Source of the DNA: JACQHJ01 sp038063075
GTDB taxonomy: Bacteria; Patescibacteriota; Microgenomatia; Levybacterales; UBA12049
Reading direction: 5' to 3'
DNA: 14,556 nucleotides
Assembly (NCBI GenBank): GCA_038063075.1
Contig: JBBTVW010000020.1
Span: 1-14,556, forward strand
Shown here: in pieces, positions 6,650 through 13,337 of the stretch
Layout: the number at the start of each line of letters is the position of its first letter
Numbering within the stretch: the first letter of the stretch is position 1
Position numbers and translations under genes: made by a program
The notes under the pieces: model-generated
Seen by the model: only the letters and a program-made list of their open reading frames with translations
Told to the model about the DNA's origin: nothing
Database searches by the model: none

Positions 6650-6670
6650 TAGAAAGCCTAGGTCTTTCTA
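6650..6670. repeat. Inverted repeat in the regulator leader
   Basis: 7-bp arms TAGAAAG (6650-6656) and CTTTCTA (6664-6670) around a 7-nt loop containing CCTAGG. It sits 13 bp upstream of the regulator ATG and within its predicted leader. It could form a small RNA hairpin or be another operator; no function is demonstrated. Confidence 0.35.
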
Positions 6671-6689
6671 AAATCAATGTATTACGTAA

Positions 6690-6706
6690 ATGCAACCTAC
6701 TTGCGT
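6690..6706. promoter_or_regulatory. Putative Fur/Zur operator, copy 1
   Basis: An imperfect palindrome ATGCAA-N5-TTGCGT (5 of 6 arm positions symmetric). It covers the predicted transcription start (about 6701) of the regulator-ZIP operon. It shares the pattern ATGCRA-N5-TYGCGT with copy 2, centre to centre 23 bp. Confidence 0.6.
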
Positions 6707-6707
6707 T

Positions 6708-6736
6708 AGTATATGCGAGTGATTCGCGTTTGTCAA
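6708..6736 (-). promoter_or_regulatory. Promoter of the regulator-ZIP operon
   Basis: -35 TTGACA (6736..6731), 17-bp spacer, -10 TATACT (6713..6708). The spacer is almost entirely occupied by operator copy 2, and copy 1 covers the start site, an arrangement suited to repression by blocking RNA polymerase. Confidence 0.65.
6713..6729. promoter_or_regulatory. Putative Fur/Zur operator, copy 2
   Basis: An imperfect palindrome ATGCGA-N5-TCGCGT lying between the -35 and -10 of the regulator promoter and about 35 bp upstream of the -10 of the divergent yibE/F gene. Its similarity to copy 1 in arms, spacing and orientation makes chance unlikely. Confidence 0.6.
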
Positions 6737-6760
6737 TAGGTAAATATATTTAGGTATATT

Positions 6761-6769
6761 TGATATAAT
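6761..6769 (+). promoter_or_regulatory. Extended -10 of the YibE/F gene, predicted leaderless
   Basis: TGATATAAT: a consensus TATAAT (6764-6769) with the TGn extension. No good -35 is seen. The ATG at 6777 is seven nt after the -10, so the transcript should begin at or one base before the start codon. Confidence 0.6.
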
Positions 6770-6776
6770 CGTTTAC

Positions 6777-7916
6777 ATGATAAAAAAAATAGTCCTCATC
6801 TTATTTTGCCTAACCATATTTCAATTCTTTTTACCTAATTCTTACGCTCAATCCCCCTCTAACCCCAAACCTCCAGTGCAAGAATTTTATAAAGGCGTTG
6901 TTGTTGAAATATCAGAACAAGGAGAAACAGAAGTAGACAATTATAAAAGCTATTATCAAGTAATTGATATAAAGATTCTGGAGGGATCTGAAAAAGGAAA
7001 GATTAAAAATATTGAAAATGGCAAGCAGTTTCGTATGGGTAAAAACCAATTACTAAAGGTTGGTCAAGAAATAGTAATTGCTAAAGTTATCTATCAAAAC
7101 GGAGAAACAATCTATTCCGTTTATGACTTTTATAGACTAAACATGATCGCAATCCTTGCGATAATCTTTTTTATTGCTGTGTTTTTAGTTGGCGGTAAAA
7201 AAGGAATAGGCTCAACGCTTGGAATGCTTATTAGCCTTGGAGTTATCTTAGTCTTTATAGTGCCTCTAATTCTAAAAGGATATGACCCTCTAACAATCAC
7301 CCTAATCGGATCAATGATTATCATTATAACAACAACCTATCTTGCACACGGAGTATCACAAAAAACTACAATTGCTTTGATATCAACCATTGTTTCTTTA
7401 ATTTTTACAGCAGGCTTTGCTCTCTCAGCGATTGAGCTTTCAAACATAACTGGTCTTGGTAATGAAGAGGCTTATTCACTTCAATTAGGGCCTACAAGCT
7501 TTATTGATATTAGAGGTTTGTTTTTATCTGGGATAATTATTACAACACTTGGAGCCTTAAACGATATTACAACAACTCAATCAACAACTCTTTATGAACT
7601 AAAACAGGCTAATCCAAAATTAACTTTTATTGAGCTATTTGAATCTGGACTAACTGTTGGTAAAGAACATATAGCTTCAATGGTAAACACATTAGTTTTA
7701 GCTTATGCTGGAGGAGCTTTTGCTGTTTTTATATTCTTAGTCTTAAATCCAGTTAAGCTTCCTTACTGGGTAATATTAAATAATGAAATAATCTCAGATG
7801 AAATAATAAAGATAATTTCTGGAAGCATGGGGCTCTTATTATCAGTTCCTATTGTTACTATAATTGCAGCTTATTGGTTTTCTCAAGGAGTTAAAAAAGA
7901 ATCTGGAAATCACTAG
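6777..7916 (+). CDS. YibE/F-family membrane protein
   Basis: 379 aa. A cleavable signal peptide (1-24, ending SYA-Q) precedes an extracytoplasmic beta-rich segment (about 35-118), then about seven transmembrane helices (121-370). Conserved YibE/F blocks are AHGVSQKTTIAL (190-201), LGALNDITTTQSTTLYEL (258-275) and GKEHIASMVNTLVLAYAGG (295-313). The family (Pfam YibE/F) is widespread in Firmicutes and CPR bacteria, and its function is unknown; a transport role is often assumed from topology. It diverges from the metal-regulator operon and shares its upstream region, so co-regulation by the same repressor is possible. Its 3' end overlaps the convergent acylphosphatase gene by 26 nt. Confidence 0.9.
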   Translation: MIKKIVLILFCLTIFQFFLPNSYAQSPSNPKPPVQEFYKGVVVEISEQGETEVDNYKSYYQVIDIKILEGSEKGKIKNIENGKQFRMGKNQLLKVGQEIVIAKVIYQNGETIYSVYDFYRLNMIAILAIIFFIAVFLVGGKKGIGSTLGMLISLGVILVFIVPLILKGYDPLTITLIGSMIIIITTTYLAHGVSQKTTIALISTIVSLIFTAGFALSAIELSNITGLGNEEAYSLQLGPTSFIDIRGLFLSGIIITTLGALNDITTTQSTTLYELKQANPKLTFIELFESGLTVGKEHIASMVNTLVLAYAGGAFAVFIFLVLNPVKLPYWVILNNEIISDEIIKIISGSMGLLLSVPIVTIIAAYWFSQGVKKESGNH

Positions 7917-8160
7917 ATACTTCTTTCTCTTTCTCCCAATCAACAACTACACCTTTAACTAGTGAGAAAATATTTCCTTTTTGAGCTATTTTAATAAGTT
8001 CTTCAATTTTTTCTTTTTTACCAGAAGCTAAAATCTCTACCCTTCCATCTGGTAAATTCCTAACCCAACCTGTTAAACCCAAAGCCCTTGCCTTAGATCT
8101 AATAAATCTTCTAAAACCTACCCCATGAACAAAACCCATTACAAATATACGTGCGCTCAT
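7891..8160 (-). CDS. acyP: Acylphosphatase
   Basis: 89 aa, the normal size of this small alpha/beta enzyme, which hydrolyses carboxyl-phosphate bonds such as those in acetyl- or carbamoyl-phosphate. The phosphate-binding loop is FVHGVGFR with the catalytic R17; the second catalytic residue is N35 in GWVRNLPDGRVEI. The loop is VHGVGFR rather than the common VQGVGFR. Its ATG directly abuts the stop codon of the DedA-like gene upstream, so it is the last gene of a three-gene unit. No Shine-Dalgarno is visible; translation probably depends on coupling. Confidence 0.95.
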   Translation of the reverse strand: MSARIFVMGFVHGVGFRRFIRSKARALGLTGWVRNLPDGRVEILASGKKEKIEELIKIAQKGNIFSLVKGVVVDWEKEKEVSSDFQILF

Positions 8161-8712
8161 TTAAACAAACTTTGCACCTAGTAATGCAAGAATAACAAAT
8201 CTAGCAAATCTTCCAACAAGAATTAAGATAAAGAAAGTTTTCCATTTAAATTTAAATACTCCAGCAACCAGTCCAATTGCATCAAAGAGAGGATTTGGAA
8301 TAAAAGCAAATAAAAGTATTATCCAAATTCCATATCTTCTAAACATACCCTCAACCCACATAAACCATGGTTTATTCTCTAGCTTCTTTAAAGCAACATG
8401 TCTTGATGAATATCCAAACACAAACGATACTAAGTCTCCAACAGAAGCACCAAGAGAGGCCACCAAAGCGACCAGAAGAGGTGGATAGATAGATCCGCCA
8501 GCAATTACAGTTAAGAAAGCTGGACCTGATACAAAAAAGGTTGCGCTTGAAATAAGATTAATAATAAATATCCCAATTAAGCCAAGCGTTCTTGTTCCTT
8601 CAAAAAAATCTCTGTACCAAAATGCACCAAAAGAAACAACGATTGAAATAATAAATAAGAATACTGGAAAATATGGATGCTTTGTTAAGTTATTTATTAT
8701 TAGTTTTTTCAT
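8161..8712 (-). CDS. VTT-domain (DedA/YqaA-like) membrane protein
   Basis: 183 aa with about five hydrophobic segments. The VTT (SNARE-associated/DedA) signatures are visible: GxxIYPPLLVALVASLGASVGDLVSFVFGY (about 72-101) and the later block MFRRYGIWIILLFAFIPNPLFDAIGLVAGVF (123-153), then GRFARF (167-172). DedA-type proteins are proposed lipid flippases or transporters involved in envelope maintenance and membrane potential. The start overlaps the upstream 89-aa gene by 23 nt. The protein is a little shorter than classical DedA (about 200-220 aa) and nearer the YqaA-type. Confidence 0.85.
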   Translation of the reverse strand: MKKLIINNLTKHPYFPVFLFIISIVVSFGAFWYRDFFEGTRTLGLIGIFIINLISSATFFVSGPAFLTVIAGGSIYPPLLVALVASLGASVGDLVSFVFGYSSRHVALKKLENKPWFMWVEGMFRRYGIWIILLFAFIPNPLFDAIGLVAGVFKFKWKTFFILILVGRFARFVILALLGAKFV

Positions 8713-8959
8713 TTTTTATTTGCTTCATTTTCCATAAAAATAAAGCTATTTTGTTATCAACGCTACTATCTTTTACAAAAGAAAGTGCTTTTTCTAAAAC
8801 TGCTCTATTATTTGTTTTAGCAAGCCGTATCCACATTCCCCTATTTTTATAATCATTCATTTCCTCAGCAAGCCATAATCCATATGCTTGAAAATCGCGA
8901 GAGATATATTTATCTTTTGTGGGATTAAAATTCTTTAAAATCTTTCCAACTGACTGCAT
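8690..8959 (-). CDS. Small conserved-looking hypothetical protein (89 aa)
   Basis: A soluble, basic, probably all-helical protein. The core 'DFQAYGLWLAEEMNDYKN' and 'WIRLAKTNNRAVLEKALSFV' resembles small hypothetical proteins I associate with CPR genomes, but I know no function. It starts six nt after a consensus TATAAT and its 3' end overlaps the DedA-like gene by 23 nt, so it is the first gene of the unit with the VTT protein and acylphosphatase. The tight coupling suggests a shared role, unproven. Confidence 0.75.
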   Translation of the reverse strand: MQSVGKILKNFNPTKDKYISRDFQAYGLWLAEEMNDYKNRGMWIRLAKTNNRAVLEKALSFVKDSSVDNKIALFLWKMKQIKNEKTNNK

Positions 8960-8965
8960 TTAAAT

Positions 8966-8971
8966 ATTATA
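8966..8971 (-). promoter_or_regulatory. -10 element of the 89-aa/DedA/acyP unit, predicted leaderless
   Basis: A consensus TATAAT lies in the 35-bp gap after pth and ends six nt before the ATG at 8959. No recognisable -35 is present, and a TG lies immediately before the -10. Confidence 0.5.
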
Positions 8972-8994
8972 CACTAGGCGGTAGAGATTTATAT

Positions 8995-9612
8995 CTATTT
9001 TGTATTAAACCTATTCATTGCAGATTGAATATCTTTTTCAAGAGCAACTAATAATGACTCTACACCCCTTTTAACTAAATGTTTTACTGTTCTAAGTTCA
9101 TGTGATGAAAAATTGTCAATTACAAAGTCTTCTGTATTTTTAAACTTATGCCTTGCCATAGAATCCTTTGTTTTTGAAGCTCCTATTCCTAATCTAAACC
9201 TCCAAAACTTATCTGTTGCTAAAGATTCCATTACTGATTCAACTCCATGATGACCAGCAGTTCCCCCACCAAAACGTATTTTCATATATCCAAGTGGCAA
9301 ATCTATTTCATCATGAACAACCCAAACATCTTCTGGTTTAATTTTATAAAATTGGGCTATAAGTGAAACAGCCATTCCGCTATTATTCATATAAGTTTGG
9401 GGTTTTGCTAAAATTACTTTCTCTTTTTCTCCATTTTTTCCCTCAAATTCTAAAATAGTAATTAAGCTTTTGAGTTTTTTTTCTTCATTCCAGTTAGAAT
9501 TTTTTACAGACTCTCTATCTTTTAAAAAATGATCTAAAACAGAAAAACCAATATTGTGCCTTGTGGATTCGTATTTATCTCCAGGATTTCCTAAACCAAC
9601 TATTAGCTTCAT
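8995..9612 (-). CDS. pth: Peptidyl-tRNA hydrolase
   Basis: 205 aa, normal for bacterial Pth, which releases peptides from peptidyl-tRNA that has dropped off ribosomes. The N-terminal VGLGNPGDKYESTRHNIG carries N9 and the catalytic H19. PQTYMNNSG (71-79) contributes the conserved Asn, and VVHDEIDLPLG (98-108) carries D101. The block normally written GGHNG(L) reads GGGTAGHHGVES: the position equal to E. coli Asn114 appears to be H122. All other active-site positions are intact, so activity is expected. It has its own promoter. Confidence 0.96.
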   Translation of the reverse strand: MKLIVGLGNPGDKYESTRHNIGFSVLDHFLKDRESVKNSNWNEEKKLKSLITILEFEGKNGEKEKVILAKPQTYMNNSGMAVSLIAQFYKIKPEDVWVVHDEIDLPLGYMKIRFGGGTAGHHGVESVMESLATDKFWRFRLGIGASKTKDSMARHKFKNTEDFVIDNFSSHELRTVKHLVKRGVESLLVALEKDIQSAMNRFNTK

Positions 9613-9626
9613 AAATTATTACTTAG

Positions 9627-9655
9627 AATATAACCCATTAACAGTAAACAATCAA
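9627..9655 (-). promoter_or_regulatory. Promoter of pth
   Basis: -35 TTGATT (9655..9650), 17-bp spacer, -10 TATATT (9632..9627). The ATG at 9612 is 14 nt after the -10, so the leader would be about 7 nt with no Shine-Dalgarno. Confidence 0.45.
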
Positions 9656-9718
9656 CTATAAAAATGTAATTTAGGATACCATCAAAATATATCTTAATAA
9701 TAATTAAGACATCAAAAT

Positions 9719-9749
9719 GCTTAAGATTAATGGATTAAACCATTTAAGC
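9719..9749 (-). other. Bulged hairpin downstream of the four-helix membrane protein gene
   Basis: GCTTAA (9719-9724) pairs with TTAAGC (9744-9749), with an inner ATGG/CCAT helix and a 5-nt bulge. It lies about 20 nt beyond the stop codon at 9772. On the minus strand it is followed by ATTTTGATG, a poor U-tract. It may be a transcript 3' end or chance in AT-rich DNA. The rest of the gap 9656-9771 shows nothing else except a repeated CATCAAAAT. Confidence 0.3.
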
Positions 9750-9771
9750 CTTAATAGTTTTTAGAAAGGAA

Positions 9772-10221
9772 CTATTTATAATAGGATCTCATTTGATACA
9801 AGAAATAATAACCTATTAAAGCTCCAACTACTGATTGAACTACTCCAAATACGTTAAGGGTTAAAACTGAGCTTACAACGCTTAAAACCAAGCTCCAGAG
9901 TAAAAGAGTCCATCCTCTCTGTGCTCTTTTTCTAAGTGCTGGGAAAGCTACTACCATAATTACACCTTCTACTAATAAAACTATACTTGAAAGAAGACCT
10001 GTTATGGCATATGCGCCTACTCCTGATACTGCTGCAAATGGTGAAAGAACAGCTAAGAAACCGAAAGCAGAAACGCCAACTAGTATTGAAAGTACTCCAA
10101 AGATTAAAGAAAGCCATGGAGCAATGTTAACTATAAAATCTGTTGCTCCTTTTGGTAAGGCAGGAAGTTTAGCATAGGAGTCATCAAGAACTTTTGTCAT
10201 TTGTTTTGTTTGTGCATCCAT
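9772..10221 (-). CDS. Four-helix membrane protein of unknown function
   Basis: 149 aa from the ATG at 10221. An in-frame GTG at 10233 exists but lies inside the Shine-Dalgarno, so the ATG is chosen. A soluble N-terminus, MDAQTKQMTKVLDDSYAKLPALPKG region, precedes four hydrophobic segments (approximately residues 29-58, 65-92, 103-122 and 124-142) with a basic ALRKRAQRGW loop between the second and third. I recognise the general pattern from CPR genomes but know no function. The perfect Shine-Dalgarno and Gly/Ala/Val/Ser-rich composition suggest high expression. Weak similarity to pilin-like or holin-like proteins is possible but unsupported. Confidence 0.8.
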   Translation of the reverse strand: MDAQTKQMTKVLDDSYAKLPALPKGATDFIVNIAPWLSLIFGVLSILVGVSAFGFLAVLSPFAAVSGVGAYAITGLLSSIVLLVEGVIMVVAFPALRKRAQRGWTLLLWSLVLSVVSSVLTLNVFGVVQSVVGALIGYYFLYQMRSYYK

Positions 10222-10229
10222 CGATATTT

Positions 10230-10240
10230 TCACCTCCTTT
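10230..10240 (-). promoter_or_regulatory. Consensus Shine-Dalgarno, decides the start at 10221
   Basis: AAAGGAGGTGA on the minus strand is fully complementary to the canonical 16S 3' end. It is eight nt before the ATG at 10221. It overlaps the alternative GTG at 10233, ruling that start out. No other gene in the window has a comparable site. Confidence 0.85.
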
Positions 10241-10255
10241 CAATTACTTAAATTA

Positions 10256-10284
10256 ACAGTATCTCAACGATATTTAAAAGTCAA
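10256..10284 (-). promoter_or_regulatory. Possible promoter of the four-helix membrane protein gene
   Basis: -35 TTGACT (10284..10279), 17-bp spacer, -10 TACTGT (10261..10256). The -35 lies in the last codons of the EndoQ-like gene. A start near 10249 would give a leader of about 28 nt, long enough for the Shine-Dalgarno. The -10 is weak. Confidence 0.35.
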
Positions 10285-11608
10285 TGCCAAGTTGTGAGCT
10301 TATATTATTTTGCTCTTTTTTTGCTTCTTCTTTCCAAATTTTAACCTCGCCATAAAGTCCGTCATAACCTGGGTTAATCTCGATTTCTCCCTTTCTTACC
10401 TTCTCTATCCCTTCTCCAACTTTTTCCCCAGCAATTTTTTTAATATCAGAGATTGGAATTTTTAATAAAATATTAATCTCTGAACCAAAAGTTAAACATA
10501 ACTTATCAAATAAATCTTTTACTCTTTGAGCTGCAACAGTTAAACCAAGACTTTCTGCAATTATTTCATTTAAGGGAACCAGTTTTACAAAAGGAGGATG
10601 TTTTTTACCTGGATCCAAAATCCATTTAACTCCTGTTGAATTAAGTTTTGAAACCTCTTTAGTAAATCCATTTTTTGCCAAATCCTCAACTCTATGCATT
10701 ACACCAACAGTTAATGGTCTTTTACAAACTGGGCAAAGAGTTCCTTCTTTTCTTGTTGTATCAGGAACTTGAAAATAATTACAATTTCTATGCCCAGTAT
10801 AGTGATATTTCCCTTCTTCTGGATAAAATTCAATTGTATAACCAATCTTAAAATTAGAATCTGGTTTCCTCTGTATAGCTTCGGAAATATCATTAAAAGT
10901 AATCTTTTTTTCAAGTCCATCTCTTGTCATAAAAACAGTTGCCTCTCTTCCCATCTTAGCTGGTGAATGAGCATCAGAAAAAGAAAGAATTGATCTTTTT
11001 TCTAAATCCTTTATTTGCCAATTCATATAAGGATCTGAGGAAAGACCTGTTTCTACTCCATAGATTTTATCTGCAAATTCTCCAAAACACTCCTCTACTA
11101 AATCAAAACCTGACTTTGAACCATACATTGAAAACCAAGGCGTCCAAATATGGCAAGGAATAATAAGTGCATTTTTATCTATTGAAAAAACTAATTCACA
11201 AAGAGCAATTGAAGAAAGACCAATAATTGGCCTACCATCTGCATTTAAATTGCATCCTCTTTTAATAAGTTCTGCGTTAATTTTCTCACAGGTTTCAATT
11301 GAGGGAGAAAAAATTAAATTATGAATTCTTCTTACTTGCCCTCCTTGTGAATAAATACTTGAAATTTCAACAGAAAGTAAAAACCTCATAGAAGAATTCT
11401 TATCATTTTTTAAACCAAATAAGCCCTGTTCTCTCTCCTCTAAATTTTGCTTAATTTCTCTAATCCACATAGGATGCGTCCAGTCTCCAGTTGAAAGAAT
11501 ATTTAATCCTTTCTTTGTTGCCCAAAAAGCCATTGTTTCAAGATCCATGCTTTTACTTACTGCTCTTGAATACTTAGAGTGAAGATGAAGATCGCAAACG
11601 TATTCCAT
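10274..11608 (-). CDS. EndoQ-like PHP-domain endonuclease (deaminated-base repair)
   Basis: 444 aa. The N-terminal PHP metal-dependent hydrolase domain (1-225) has metal ligands in DLHLHS (D6, H8, H10), STGDWTH (D42, H45), E81, RIHNL (H96), PCHIW (H152 region) and FSDAHS (D212, H214). A zinc-finger-like segment follows: EEGKYHYTGHRNC (H273, C276) then CPVC (C292, C295) and PLTVGVMHRVEDLA. The helical C-terminus (about 340-444) has an HhH-like SDIKKIAGEKVGEGIEKVRKGE. This arrangement matches endonuclease Q (Pyrococcus furiosus PF1551 and Bacillus homologues), which nicks DNA 5' of uracil, hypoxanthine, xanthine or abasic sites. It starts 3 nt after the ATP-dependent ligase gene, which fits a repair role. 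The family is often labelled only as a PHP phosphoesterase. Confidence 0.85.
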   Translation of the reverse strand: MEYVCDLHLHSKYSRAVSKSMDLETMAFWATKKGLNILSTGDWTHPMWIREIKQNLEEREQGLFGLKNDKNSSMRFLLSVEISSIYSQGGQVRRIHNLIFSPSIETCEKINAELIKRGCNLNADGRPIIGLSSIALCELVFSIDKNALIIPCHIWTPWFSMYGSKSGFDLVEECFGEFADKIYGVETGLSSDPYMNWQIKDLEKRSILSFSDAHSPAKMGREATVFMTRDGLEKKITFNDISEAIQRKPDSNFKIGYTIEFYPEEGKYHYTGHRNCNYFQVPDTTRKEGTLCPVCKRPLTVGVMHRVEDLAKNGFTKEVSKLNSTGVKWILDPGKKHPPFVKLVPLNEIIAESLGLTVAAQRVKDLFDKLCLTFGSEINILLKIPISDIKKIAGEKVGEGIEKVRKGEIEINPGYDGLYGEVKIWKEEAKKEQNNISSQLGIDF

Positions 11609-11611
11609 AAA

Positions 11612-13336
11612 TTATTTCTTTCCTTGTAGTTTATACATTTTTATAAGCTCTTCAACGCTTGTACTGTCTTCTGCTTTTTTATCTAAATCTCTAAAAGAAA
11701 CAAGCCTTGGAAATCTTAATGCAAACCCAGGTTCCCCATCTTTCTTTCCTGCAGTATGAATTGGACTTCTGGTAATTTCATCTGCTAAAACTTCTATAAC
11801 AATTTCTGGCTTAATCCAAACTGATGGCATAATTACAGAATCTACTCTAGCTGGTTTTTTATCTAATTTAATTTTATCTGCTCGCCTATGGATCTCTTTC
11901 CATTCATCATCTGTTAAGCCAGTACCAATCTTAGATACTGTTACAAACTCATCCTTAGTTTTATCATATAAACCAACGAGTAATGCTCCTGCTCCAAAAG
12001 CAATCCTTTTTCCTCTACCTGTTATGTAGCCCAATATTACACAATCAATGGTGTCGTTTAATTCACCCGATGAATGCCTTTTAAGCTTAACCCAGTTAAA
12101 ATTTCTTGCTCCAGCCTCATAAGTACTTTCTAATTTTTTAATAACAACTCCCTCTAATCCTTTTGAAATTGCGTCTTCAAGTAAAAGGTTTAGGGTTTTA
12201 GGATCTTTTACGATTTGATTTTTTGTTTTAATTAATACGCCATCTTCTTTAATTGTTTTAGAAAGAATTTCCATTCTCAAAGATAATGGCTTATCTATTA
12301 GAGACTGTCCATCTTTATATAAAATGTCAAAGACAAATGCTTTTAAAGGTAGGGTTTTTGCCATTTCTTCAATACCATGTTTTCTTCTTCTTTTTGTAGT
12401 TTCCTGAAAAGGTAAAAATTCTTCAGAATCAGGATTATAAGCAAGTGCTTCAGTATCTAAAATTGCAGTCTCTGCTTTTATTTGTCTTTTCGAAGCCTCT
12501 ATTAATTCTGGGAACATATGCGTCATCTCTTCAAGGTTTCTAGAAAACATCCTAATCTCGTCTTTATTTTTGTGAATTTGAATTCTAAATCCATCCATTT
12601 TGGGCTGAGCATCCACCTCTCCCATTTTTTCAATTACTTTTTCAGGACTTGGAAGCCTTTCACAAAGCTCTGATCTTATAGGAGAACCAATTCTAATCTC
12701 TAATTTTTCAACCCCAACTAAGCCCTTTTCCCACAATGTTTTTGCAATTAAACCAAGGTCAGAAGTTTTATTATATGCTCCCTCCAAAAATTTTCTTTTA
12801 CTTTTATCTCCTAATTTTGCAGTTGCTAAAGCATCTAAAACAGTTGGGTCACCAATACCTAAGCGTACATTTCCAAGAGGAATTCTAACTAGATGTTTTG
12901 CAGAAAGATTATCTACCTGAGAAAGTAAACTGGCTAATAGTTTTTGTCTTTTTTCAACTGTCCCCTCACCTTTTGTGTTTGCAATTTCTGTTAATATTTT
13001 ATGAATTTCGTTAACTGAAATATCTGATCCTTTTGAATTCTTTGCAAACTTATATGCGCTAAGACCCATATCTCCTAAAGTATTAAATTCTTTTGTAACA
13101 TCTTCTGTTGAAACAGAGTAAGCTTGGGCTATAGCTTTAGCCACTGTTTTTTCTGCCATTCCCATCTCTAAAGGAACAAAAAATGGAACTAATCTTCCTT
13201 GAATTAAATATGCAATTTTATCAATCTCACTAGCTGGCGTACTTTTAAATAAATCAGAAAGAATCTCAATTAAAGAAAGCCTTGATGAAGTAGCTTCTAA
13301 TTTTTCAAAATAACTAGTAAGTTCACTAAATTTCAT
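11612..13336 (-). CDS. ATP-dependent DNA ligase (archaeal/eukaryotic type)
   Basis: 574 aa, close to archaeal DNA ligases (about 560-600 aa) and with three domains: an N-terminal DNA-binding domain (1-205), a nucleotidyltransferase domain (about 215-420) and an OB-fold (about 425-574). Nucleotidyltransferase motifs: I, PKMDGFR (245-251) with the AMP-accepting K246; III, DTEALAY (294-300); IIIa, FVFDILY (334-340); IV, EGVVIKK (395-401); V, NWVKLK (414-419). The C-terminal ALRFPRLVSFR (539-549) is motif VI-like. It seals nicks using ATP. Most bacteria rely on NAD-dependent LigA, so this is an additional or transferred ligase. The ATG lies 1 nt after the fic stop codon, so translation is coupled. 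Confidence 0.96.
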   Translation of the reverse strand: MKFSELTSYFEKLEATSSRLSLIEILSDLFKSTPASEIDKIAYLIQGRLVPFFVPLEMGMAEKTVAKAIAQAYSVSTEDVTKEFNTLGDMGLSAYKFAKNSKGSDISVNEIHKILTEIANTKGEGTVEKRQKLLASLLSQVDNLSAKHLVRIPLGNVRLGIGDPTVLDALATAKLGDKSKRKFLEGAYNKTSDLGLIAKTLWEKGLVGVEKLEIRIGSPIRSELCERLPSPEKVIEKMGEVDAQPKMDGFRIQIHKNKDEIRMFSRNLEEMTHMFPELIEASKRQIKAETAILDTEALAYNPDSEEFLPFQETTKRRRKHGIEEMAKTLPLKAFVFDILYKDGQSLIDKPLSLRMEILSKTIKEDGVLIKTKNQIVKDPKTLNLLLEDAISKGLEGVVIKKLESTYEAGARNFNWVKLKRHSSGELNDTIDCVILGYITGRGKRIAFGAGALLVGLYDKTKDEFVTVSKIGTGLTDDEWKEIHRRADKIKLDKKPARVDSVIMPSVWIKPEIVIEVLADEITRSPIHTAGKKDGEPGFALRFPRLVSFRDLDKKAEDSTSVEELIKMYKLQGKK

Positions 13337-13337
13337 A

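Noticed and set aside
7130..7324. Minus-strand frame of 64 codons
   Set aside because: Shadow of the YibE/F gene, which has clear conserved motifs.
9932..10117. Minus-strand frame of 61 codons
   Set aside because: A different reading frame of the four-helix membrane protein gene, Ser/Phe/Arg-rich and without support.
10711..11163. Three short frames on both strands
   Set aside because: All lie inside the EndoQ-like gene, which has intact PHP and zinc-finger motifs in its own frame.
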